8,230 nt of DNA from CAISIP01 sp041581405 (GTDB taxonomy: Bacteria; Pseudomonadota; Gammaproteobacteria; Burkholderiales; Burkholderiaceae_C), in NCBI GenBank assembly GCA_041581405.1, contig JBFIDI010000255.1:1-8230 (forward strand), given 5' to 3'. Both the position numbers and the translations under genes were made by a program. Numbering within the stretch: position 1 is the stretch's first letter; each line of letters begins with the position of its first letter. The notes beneath the pieces were generated by a model. That model worked only from the letters and a program-made list of their open reading frames with translations. It was not told where the DNA came from and did no database searches. Of the stretch, positions 1 to 5,323 are shown piece by piece.

Positions 1-1
1 C

Positions 2-772
2 GCGTCCTTCCTGCACCTGGGCCGCAAGATGCGCGCCTGGCGTGCGGTGCTGATGTGGCGCACCTCGTGGATGTCGCGCGAGGTCATCGTGCTGCCGGCC
101 TTCATCGCGCTGGTCGGGCTCTGGTGGCTGGTCGAACGCAGCGGTTCGGGCCCGCGTTTCGGCGTGGTGTTTCCGGTGCTGGCCATCGTCGGCGCGATCG
201 TGCTGTGGTATTGCACCGCGATGATCTATGCCTGCCTGCGCTTCATCGAGGAGTGGGCCCACCCGCTGACCATCGTCAACTTCACGCTGATCGGCCTGGC
301 CTCGGGACTGCTGCTGGCCTGCGCGCTGGCCGTGCTGCTCGGCGGCGGCGCCAACCTGATCGCCGCCAACGGGGCGTCCGCACTCGGCGTGACCCTCGCG
401 GCCTGGATCACCCGGGTCGCAGCGCTGCGCCGCAATGCCGGCATCCGCCACAAGTCCACGCTGCAGTCGGCCACCGGCATCCAGTCACCCACGCTGGTGC
501 AGAAATCCATGGGCATGTCGGCGGGCGCCTTCAATACGCGGGAGTTCTTCCACGGCGCGTCCCAGGCGGCGATGAAGAATGCCCGCGTCGGTTTCCAGCT
601 GCTGGCCTTTGCCGTCCCGGCCGCGCTGATGTTCTGGGCCATCACCAGCCACGACACCTGGCCGTGGGTGCTGGCCGTGCTAGTGCAGGCGCCGGGCCTG
701 ATCGCCGAGCGCTGGGTGTTTTTTGCGCAGGCGAGGCATCCGCAGAACCTGTATTACCAGGTGGTGTCTTAG
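2..772 (+). CDS. dmsC: DmsC/YnfH-family molybdoenzyme membrane anchor subunit, 5'-truncated by the window edge
   Basis: The reading frame is open from base 2, so the protein enters from the left; about 257 residues are visible and family members are somewhat longer. The first visible residues, ASFLHLGRKMRAWRAVL, match the loop after an early helix in DmsC proteins, so the ATG at 29 is internal. Several strongly hydrophobic stretches follow (around VIVLPAFIALVGLWWLV, VVFPVLAIVGAIVLWY, IGLASGLLLACALAVLLGG and QLLAFAVPAALMFWAI), and the protein ends with the family-like FFAQARHPQNLYYQ. In this family the subunit anchors a periplasmic molybdopterin catalytic subunit and an Fe-S electron-transfer subunit in the inner membrane and oxidises quinol. 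Those two subunits should lie to the left, outside the window. The natural substrate (DMSO, other S/N-oxides) cannot be told from the anchor. Family assignment is confident. Confidence 0.87.
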   Translation, partial: ASFLHLGRKMRAWRAVLMWRTSWMSREVIVLPAFIALVGLWWLVERSGSGPRFGVVFPVLAIVGAIVLWYCTAMIYACLRFIEEWAHPLTIVNFTLIGLASGLLLACALAVLLGGGANLIAANGASALGVTLAAWITRVAALRRNAGIRHKSTLQSATGIQSPTLVQKSMGMSAGAFNTREFFHGASQAAMKNARVGFQLLAFAVPAALMFWAITSHDTWPWVLAVLVQAPGLIAERWVFFAQARHPQNLYYQVVS

Positions 773-835
773 GCGGACCGGGCCCGCGCGGGGTGGCTGC
801 CACGACCGGCAGCATCCGTTGTCGCGACTGGCCTT

Positions 836-877
836 GTCGCCCGTCGCCCGTCGCCCGTCGCCCGTCGCCCGTCGCCG
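836..877. repeat. Tandem heptamer array (GTCGCCC, six units)
   Basis: Five perfect GTCGCCC units run from 836 to 870, followed by a sixth at 871-877 ending in G instead of C. The array lies in the 123-bp gap between two convergent stop codons (dmsC at 772, SDR at 896), so it interrupts no gene. Short heptamer arrays between genes are, from memory, frequent in Xanthomonadaceae. Copy number is probably variable between strains because the units are nearly perfect. No T-run or strong hairpin indicates a terminator here. Confidence 0.9.
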
Positions 878-895
878 AGATCATGGTGACGCGCG

Positions 896-1624
896 TTACA
901 GGTCGAACTGGGTCGGCATCATCACCACGTCGCGGATCGTCATGCCGCGCGGCCGGGTCAGCATGAACCGCACCACCTCGGCCACGTCTTCCGGTTCCAG
1001 CAGACTGCCCGCGTCGCGTGCTTCCTGCAACTTCTGCGGCGGCCAGTCGGCGAGCAAGGCGCTGACGACCGGGCCGGGCGAGATCGAGCCGACGCGGATG
1101 CCGTGCCTGAACACCTGGCGGCGCACCGTCTGCACGAAGCAGTTGATCGCCCACTTGGACGACGCATAGACCGGCTCCCACGGCGTCGGGAAATGGGCCG
1201 CCAGCGAACTCGTGACGACGATATCGCCGCTGCCACGCGCGATCATGTGCGGCAACACGTCGCGCACGTTCTTCATCACGACGTTGACGTTGAGGTTCAG
1301 CATCCGGTCGATCGCATCGGTGTCGTTGTCGACCAGGTCGCCGCCGATGTACGAGCCGGCATTGGCGTGCAGGATGTCGAGCCGGCCCGCCGCCTCCAGC
1401 ACGCGCGGCAACAGGCTCGCGCAGTCCTTCGGATCGAGCAGGTCGACGACGAGCAAGACCACCCTGTCGCCGTGCCGGCCGCGCAGCGCCTGCAACGCCG
1501 CCGCGTCGCGGTCCACCATCACCACCCGTGCACCGGCGGCGAGCATCATTTCGGCGCTGGCCCGCCCGATGCCCGAAGCCGCTCCGGTGACGGCCGCCAC
1601 CTTGCCGTCGAGTTCTCTTTCCAT
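896..1624 (-). CDS. Short-chain dehydrogenase/reductase, ribitol 2-dehydrogenase-like
   Basis: A 242-residue classical SDR, complete and of usual length. The Rossmann motif TGAASGIG is at 13-20. Asp38 ends the second strand, which predicts NAD(H) over NADP(H). HANAG is at 86-90, catalytic Asn at 112, Ser at 139/140, and YASSK at 153-157 supplies Tyr153 and Lys157. The stretches GRLDILHANAGSYIGGD, PWEPVY, ISPGPVVSALLADWP and the C-terminal TIRDVVMMP resemble Klebsiella ribitol dehydrogenase (D-ribulose/ribitol, NAD-dependent) as I remember it. A polyol or sugar substrate is therefore likely, though no pentitol kinase or transporter is nearby to confirm it. The ATG at 1624 has AGGAGA on the minus strand (1636-1631) at 6-nt spacing. 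It diverges from the OYE gene across a 251-bp shared regulatory region. The SDR class is certain and the substrate is inferred. Confidence 0.94.
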   Translation of the reverse strand: MERELDGKVAAVTGAASGIGRASAEMMLAAGARVVMVDRDAAALQALRGRHGDRVVLLVVDLLDPKDCASLLPRVLEAAGRLDILHANAGSYIGGDLVDNDTDAIDRMLNLNVNVVMKNVRDVLPHMIARGSGDIVVTSSLAAHFPTPWEPVYASSKWAINCFVQTVRRQVFRHGIRVGSISPGPVVSALLADWPPQKLQEARDAGSLLEPEDVAEVVRFMLTRPRGMTIRDVVMMPTQFDL

Positions 1625-1875
1625 CGTCTGTCTCCTGGTGTCCTGTCATCGGTGCGCGGTGCCAGCGGTCCATGTCGCCGGTCGACATGTTTGACGTCGA
1701 AGATACGCGGCATCGCGGATCCTGTCGATATCGAGCGGCAGCGCGTGAATTCCTTCTTGCCTGCGCGTCGGGCGGCAAGCCCCATGCGCGCAGGCCTGGA
1801 TCGCGCTCGAACGCGGCCTCGCGTTGCATCGGCGCGCGCCTTGGTGCACATGCATGAAGGCCGGACAATGTCCTC
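1625..1875. promoter_or_regulatory. Divergent intergenic region between SDR and OYE genes, with several inverted repeats
   Basis: This 251-bp non-coding stretch must carry the promoters of both divergent genes. Visible symmetric elements are CATGTCG-N5-CGACATG (1671-1689), the palindrome TCGATATCGA (1725-1734), GCCTGCGCG-N19-CGCGCAGGC (1759-1767 with 1787-1795) and, partly nested in the last, CTTGCC-N12-GGCAAG (1756-1779). A TTGACG hexamer at 1691-1696 resembles a plus-strand -35 box but has no good -10 at normal spacing. The first palindrome lies 47-65 bp upstream of the SDR start and is the best operator candidate. Short G+C-rich repeats arise by chance, so only the region as a whole is called with confidence. 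Confidence 0.5.
1671..1689. promoter_or_regulatory. Candidate operator CATGTCG-N5-CGACATG
   Basis: Perfect 7-bp arms (1671-1677 and 1683-1689) are separated by 5 bp, giving a 19-bp dyad typical in size for a dimeric helix-turn-helix repressor. It is 47 bp upstream of the SDR ATG, beside a TTGACG hexamer at 1691-1696 on the other strand. No dedicated regulator gene lies next to it; the nearest is the AraC-type gene downstream of the OYE gene. Confidence 0.35.
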
Positions 1876-1876
1876 A
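1864..1876 (+). promoter_or_regulatory. Possible -10 box placing transcription start at the OYE ATG (leaderless)
   Basis: GACAAT at 1864-1869 matches four of six bases of the sigma-70 -10 consensus, with a poor TTGGTG (1841-1846) 17 bp upstream. A start about 7 bp downstream would coincide with the ATG at 1876, which would fit the absence of a properly spaced SD. The match is weak and could be chance. Confidence 0.18.
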
Positions 1877-3096
1877 TGGAGCATCGTCGACCCCGGCAGC
1901 GACATCTGTTCGAGCCGGTCCAACTGCCATGTGGCGTCACGCTGAAGAACCGGATCGCGAAATCGGCGATGTCGGACTCCCTCGGTGACGGCACCGGCCA
2001 CCCGACGGCGGAGCAGTCCCGGCTGTACCAGCGCTGGGCCGCGGGCGGCACGGCCGTGTCCATCATCGGCGAGGTGCAGGGCAACCCGGCATATGCCGAG
2101 AAACCCGGCAACCTGGTGCTCGACGAGTCGTCGGACCTGGAGCGCTTCCGCAGGCTTGCCCGGTGCGGCAGCGAAAACGGCACCCAGCTGTGGCTGCAAC
2201 TCGGCCATGCCGGGGCGCTGGCCCATGCGCCGACCAGCACCCCCAAGGGCCCGAGCGCACTCCGGTTGCCCGGCCTGCGCTGCGCGGAAATGCCAGGCGA
2301 CGAGGTCCGCCGCGTGCCGTCGGATTTCGCGCGAACGGCGCGGTTGGCACGCCAGGCCGGTTTCGGCGGCGTGCAGATCCACGCGGCGCACGGGTTCCTG
2401 CTGAGCCAGTTCCTGTCGCCGCTGTTCAACCAGCGCAGCGACGCATACGGCGGTCCCCTCGCCCATCGTATGCGACTGCTGCTGGAGACGATCGACGCAA
2501 CCCGCGCCGCAACCGGCCCGGATTTTCCGATTGCCATGAAACTCAATGCATCCGACCAGCTCGTGGGCGGCTTCGACGAGGCCGATGCGCTCGTCGTGGT
2601 GGCGGCGCTGGACCGCACGTCGGTCGACCTGATCGACATCAGCGGCGGGACGTATTTCCCCGGAGCCAAGTCCGCCTCCGACGGGCTGCGACCAGGCCCA
2701 TATTTCATCGACTTCGCGCAACGCGCACGCGCGGCGACGACCCGGCCACTGATGCTGACGGGAGGCTTCAAGACCCGCGCGCAGGCCGAGCACGCCGTGG
2801 CCAGCGGCACGGTCGACATCGTCGGTCTCGCGCGTGCGCTGGTGCTGGAGCCTTCCCTGCCCGATCTCTGGAAAAGGGGGCAGGAACACGAGCCGGACTT
2901 TCCCCGATTCGTCGACGCGCCCGAAGGCGGCATCACCGCGTGGTACACGATGCGCCTGACCGCGATCGGCACGGACACGGACTCACCGGAGGTCGGCCCA
3001 CTCGGGCCGGCCATCCGGGCCTACGAAGAACGCGACCGCGCGCGAACGCAGATCTGGTTGCGTCACTTTGCCGATCGGAGCCGGGGGCCGGCATGA
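1876..3096 (+). CDS. Old Yellow Enzyme-family NADH:flavin oxidoreductase
   Basis: A 406-residue FMN-dependent TIM-barrel ene-reductase-family protein. The N-terminal strand LFEPVQLPCGVTLKNRIAKSAM (11-32) is typical. WLQLGHAG (106-113) and HAAHG (169-173) give the substrate-binding histidines. FLSPLFNQRSDAYGG (179-193) is the signature loop. MKLN (221-224), LTGGF (294-298) and GLAR (317-320) form FMN contacts. Members reduce activated C=C bonds of enones, nitro compounds or similar electrophiles using NAD(P)H; the substrate here is unknown. The residue after HAAHG is Phe174, where many relatives have the Tyr proton donor. The ATG at 1876 is the first possible start, because an in-frame TGA lies at 1855-1857, and it lacks a good SD. 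The C-terminal extension after about residue 360 is less conserved. The neighbouring divergent SDR suggests joint redox metabolism of one compound. Confidence 0.94.
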   Translation: MEHRRPRQRHLFEPVQLPCGVTLKNRIAKSAMSDSLGDGTGHPTAEQSRLYQRWAAGGTAVSIIGEVQGNPAYAEKPGNLVLDESSDLERFRRLARCGSENGTQLWLQLGHAGALAHAPTSTPKGPSALRLPGLRCAEMPGDEVRRVPSDFARTARLARQAGFGGVQIHAAHGFLLSQFLSPLFNQRSDAYGGPLAHRMRLLLETIDATRAATGPDFPIAMKLNASDQLVGGFDEADALVVVAALDRTSVDLIDISGGTYFPGAKSASDGLRPGPYFIDFAQRARAATTRPLMLTGGFKTRAQAEHAVASGTVDIVGLARALVLEPSLPDLWKRGQEHEPDFPRFVDAPEGGITAWYTMRLTAIGTDTDSPEVGPLGPAIRAYEERDRARTQIWLRHFADRSRGPA

Positions 3097-3109
3097 TGCG
3101 CGCTGGACG

Positions 3110-3121
3110 GCATGTACATGC
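3110..3121. promoter_or_regulatory. 12-bp perfect palindrome GCATGTACATGC upstream of the AraC-type gene
   Basis: The twelve bases are their own reverse complement. They lie 14 bp after the OYE stop codon and about 103 bp before the AraC-family start. This position suits a regulator or nucleoid-protein site upstream of the regulator promoter. It is too short and lacks the T-run needed for an intrinsic terminator of the OYE gene. Confidence 0.3.
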
Positions 3122-3144
3122 GACTGGGAATCGGCGCCTGCCGT

Positions 3145-3172
3145 CGATCGCTCCCGGTCGCAGAACGATCGC
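3145..3172 (+). promoter_or_regulatory. Direct repeat CGATCGC with 21-bp period ahead of the AraC-type promoter
   Basis: CGATCGC occurs at 3145-3151 and again at 3166-3172, exactly two helical turns apart. The second copy ends 3 bp before the putative -35 box. AraC-family activators typically bind two direct half-sites about 21 bp apart with the proximal one abutting the -35, so this geometry fits autoregulation. The match is only seven bases. Confidence 0.3.
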
Positions 3173-3174
3173 CA

Positions 3175-3203
3175 TTGCCGCGCAAGCGCTAGCTTGCAAG
3201 AAT
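3175..3203 (+). promoter_or_regulatory. Candidate promoter of the AraC-family gene with an inverted repeat in the spacer
   Basis: TTGCCG (3175-3180) and AAGAAT (3198-3203) each match four of six bases of the sigma-70 boxes and are 17 bp apart. The spacer holds the perfect inverted repeat GCAAGC-GCTA-GCTTGC (3182-3197), so a bound protein would occlude or distort the promoter. The predicted start near 3210 gives a leader of about 14 nt before the ATG at 3224. The overlapping CTTGCAAG (3193-3200) is also palindromic. Confidence 0.4.
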
Positions 3204-3223
3204 GCGAGCTTCCACCATCGATC

Positions 3224-4036
3224 ATGGACACCCCTTCCGTCAAACAATACAAGGGCGACTTCGTCGCCTGGACGGGTGGGTGCGCCTTCATTGGTGGCGG
3301 CACTGGCGCATTGGCGCCGCATGCGCATTACGCCATCCAGCTGGTGATCGGCGCGCCGCAGGGCCTGCGCGTCCAGTTCGGGCGCAACGGGCCCTGGCAC
3401 GCCTGTCCCGCGGCACTGATTCCGTCACGCACGGTCCACAGCATCGACGTGACCGACTGCCAATGGGTCGCCGTGATCTTCATCGAGCCCGAGACCCCGG
3501 AGGGCAAGACCCTCACCGCCCGGTTGCGAACCGGCCCCGAGATTCTCGACGCCGAAACCCTGGCCGTGATCTCCAGTCGCCTGTACCGCGCCTGGTACAC
3601 ACAAAGGAGCCTGGACGCCGTCAAGGCGATCTTCCGCGAGCTCGTGCGGCAGATCTCCCATACCGATGCGCGCGAGCCCTCGGACCCGCGCGTACTGGCC
3701 GCTGTCGAGTTCATCCGACAGCGGGTCCACGAGCCGGTGACCCTGGCCGAAGTGGCCCGTTCGGCCCATCTGTCACCAAGCCGTTTCAGGCACTTGTTCG
3801 TGCAGGAAACCGGCATGCCGCTGCGGACCTATGTGCTTTGGCGCCGGCTGCTGCAGGTCTGGGTGCTGCTGATGCAAGGCGAGAACCTGTCGATGGCAGC
3901 CCACGCTGCCGGCTTCGCCGATTCGGCCCATCTGTCCCGGACGTCTCGTGCGATGTTCGGGACACCTCCGTCGGTGTTGCAGATGAAAGGCCCGCTCACC
4001 ACTGCCGCGCGAGAGTCACCCGGTCATCGAGGCTGA
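3224..4036 (+). CDS. AraC-family transcriptional regulator with N-terminal cupin-like sensor domain
   Basis: A 270-residue cytoplasmic DNA-binding regulator. The N-terminal half (about 1-110) looks like a cupin/AraC sensor: PHAHYAIQL (32-40) and the later histidine in TVHSIDV (70-76) are the usual beta-barrel positions. The C-terminal AraC domain (about 158-255) has both helix-turn-helix units: TLAEVARSAHLSPSRFRHLF (173-192), then MAAHAAGFADSAHLSRTSRAMFG (from about 224). The ATG at 3224 is preferred over in-frame starts back to 3068, because those would add residues overlapping the OYE gene with no family similarity; the SD is weak. It lies 127 bp after the OYE gene and converges on the cytochrome operon, overlapping it by 13 bp. 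Its targets could be itself, the OYE/SDR pair or that operon. The ligand is unknown. Confidence 0.94.
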   Translation: MDTPSVKQYKGDFVAWTGGCAFIGGGTGALAPHAHYAIQLVIGAPQGLRVQFGRNGPWHACPAALIPSRTVHSIDVTDCQWVAVIFIEPETPEGKTLTARLRTGPEILDAETLAVISSRLYRAWYTQRSLDAVKAIFRELVRQISHTDAREPSDPRVLAAVEFIRQRVHEPVTLAEVARSAHLSPSRFRHLFVQETGMPLRTYVLWRRLLQVWVLLMQGENLSMAAHAAGFADSAHLSRTSRAMFGTPPSVLQMKGPLTTAARESPGHRG

Positions 4037-5313
4037 ACGACCGGTCCGGTCAACGTGCCGAGGAAGGCCTCCAGGTCCCGCACGTCGGTGGCGGTCAGTC
4101 GGATGACCTGCCGGTCCGTGTGTCCGTGTTCCGCACGAGCCAGTTCACTGTGTCCGATGACGGCCCGCGGCGAGGCGGCGTAGTGCTGCACGACCTGCTC
4201 GAGCGTCGCGAACTGCCCGGCGTGCATGTAAGGCGACCGCGCGGCGACATTGCGCAGGCTCGGCGTTCGAAAGGCGCCGAGATGCCTCGGATCGTTGATG
4301 GCCAGGAACTGCAACTCCCCGCATTGCTCCGGCCGCGCATCGCTGTATCGGCCCAGGCAGTTGAATTCGTCGTCGAGCAGTCTCGTCAGTCCGTCCGCCC
4401 GTCCGCGGTCGGGCTTGCCGGCGTCCCGGGGCGGCACGCCGGTGTTGTGAAAGGCGTGGTCGGTCAGCAGAGGTCCGTTGTGGCAGCTGACACATTGCCC
4501 TTTCGTCAGGAACAGGCGCAGCCCACGAACCTCCTGCGGCGTGAATACCTGCTGGCCGCGGCCGTCGCCCATGGCCGTCGCCCGGACATACCGGTCGAAG
4601 CGGGACTCCCCATAGGAGACTTGTCGCTCGTAGGCCGCAATCGACTTGCCGATATTCGCGAACACCCGGTTCACCGCATCGCGGCTGCCATCGGACATGG
4701 TCTTCCAGGCGGCCCGTTCGGCGTCCGTGCCATGAGGCGCGGCGTCCTGCGGCAGCTTGCCGAGCTCCGGCATGTCGCCGAACACCTTCCGATACGCGTC
4801 CCGGTAATGTGCCTGCAACAGCCGCGCGAACCGGACCCGGTTGCCGCCGTGCTCGGCGGCATCCTCCAGCGGGCCCAGCGCCTGCGACCAGAGGCTGTCC
4901 TTGCGACCATCCCAGAACAGGAAGGGCGCGTGTGCGGCACCCATGACCGGCATGGTACGTCGCTTGCCCTGGCCCAGACCCTGGCCGACCTGCCGCCCGT
5001 CTTCGAACTGCGTCCGGGTGTCATGGCAGGTGGCGCATGCGACCGTACCGTTTCTGCTCAGACGCGGGTCATTGAAGAGCGCGCGGCCCAGGTCCGCCGC
5101 CTCCGCGAGCCGCTCGTAGGCATTCGACGGATCGACAGGCCGCGCGCCCGCGGCCGGCAGCTGCATCGAAGCGAGCACGGCGACTTCCCGGGCCGTCCAA
5201 TGATCCCGCGCCGGCACGGTGATCTCGCCAGGTGCGGTCCCCGCCAGCACGGCCTGGGCCGCGGCCATGGCCGCGCAGGTCGCGATGAATGCGAATCGTC
5301 CGACAAAGGCCAT
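4024..5313 (-). CDS. MauG-like di-heme cytochrome c peroxidase-family protein
   Basis: A 429-residue periplasmic di-heme protein. A signal peptide spans about 1-24 (AAAQAVLA cleavage region). Heme sites are CATCH (93-97) and CVSCH (274-278). FWDGR (133-137) supplies Trp134, the Trp between the hemes in this family, and the conserved Glu of the NPxEM region aligns with Glu154. Near the C terminus, FRTPSLRNV...PYMHAGQFATLEQVVQHY (348-378) aligns with the distal-ligand region of classical peroxidases; where those have the axial Met, this protein has Tyr378, as in MauG. Such enzymes use H2O2, or long-range oxidation of a partner protein. Two further cysteines, 319 and 331, could form a disulfide. 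The ATG at 5313 has GAGGTG at 4-nt spacing, overlapping the lipoprotein stop, so the two are translationally coupled. The closest functional class (peroxidase, MauG, MbnH) is inferred. Confidence 0.93.
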   Translation of the reverse strand: MAFVGRFAFIATCAAMAAAQAVLAGTAPGEITVPARDHWTAREVAVLASMQLPAAGARPVDPSNAYERLAEAADLGRALFNDPRLSRNGTVACATCHDTRTQFEDGRQVGQGLGQGKRRTMPVMGAAHAPFLFWDGRKDSLWSQALGPLEDAAEHGGNRVRFARLLQAHYRDAYRKVFGDMPELGKLPQDAAPHGTDAERAAWKTMSDGSRDAVNRVFANIGKSIAAYERQVSYGESRFDRYVRATAMGDGRGQQVFTPQEVRGLRLFLTKGQCVSCHNGPLLTDHAFHNTGVPPRDAGKPDRGRADGLTRLLDDEFNCLGRYSDARPEQCGELQFLAINDPRHLGAFRTPSLRNVAARSPYMHAGQFATLEQVVQHYAASPRAVIGHSELARAEHGHTDRQVIRLTATDVRDLEAFLGTLTGPVVQPR

Positions 5314-5317
5314 GCGA

Positions 5318-5323
5318 CACCTC
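5318..5323 (-). promoter_or_regulatory. SD of the cytochrome gene overlapping the upstream stop codon
   Basis: On the minus strand GAGGTG (5323-5318) sits 4 nt before the ATG at 5313 and shares two bases with the TGA of the lipoprotein gene (5324-5322). This fixes the cytochrome start, excluding the longer open frame back to 5415, and indicates translational coupling of the pair. Confidence 0.75.

Noticed and set aside
773..835. Possible intrinsic terminator after dmsC (CGGGCCCG at 779-786, GTGGC/GCCAC at 793-803)
   Set aside because: The palindromes have no usable loop or only one loop base, and no T-run follows on either strand.
836..877. Heptamer array as a CRISPR or protein-binding iteron
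   Set aside because: Units are contiguous without spacers and only 7 bp long, with no cas or replication gene nearby.
642..3014. Very long minus-strand open frame (790 codons) across the SDR and OYE genes
   Set aside because: Its translation is rich in Arg, Ser, Pro and Ala without domain logic, and it is antisense to two well-recognised genes; long spurious frames are expected in G+C-rich DNA.
3068..3223. Longer AraC-family protein starting at 3068
   Set aside because: The extra 52 residues overlap the end of the OYE gene, have unrelated composition and would cover the candidate promoter.
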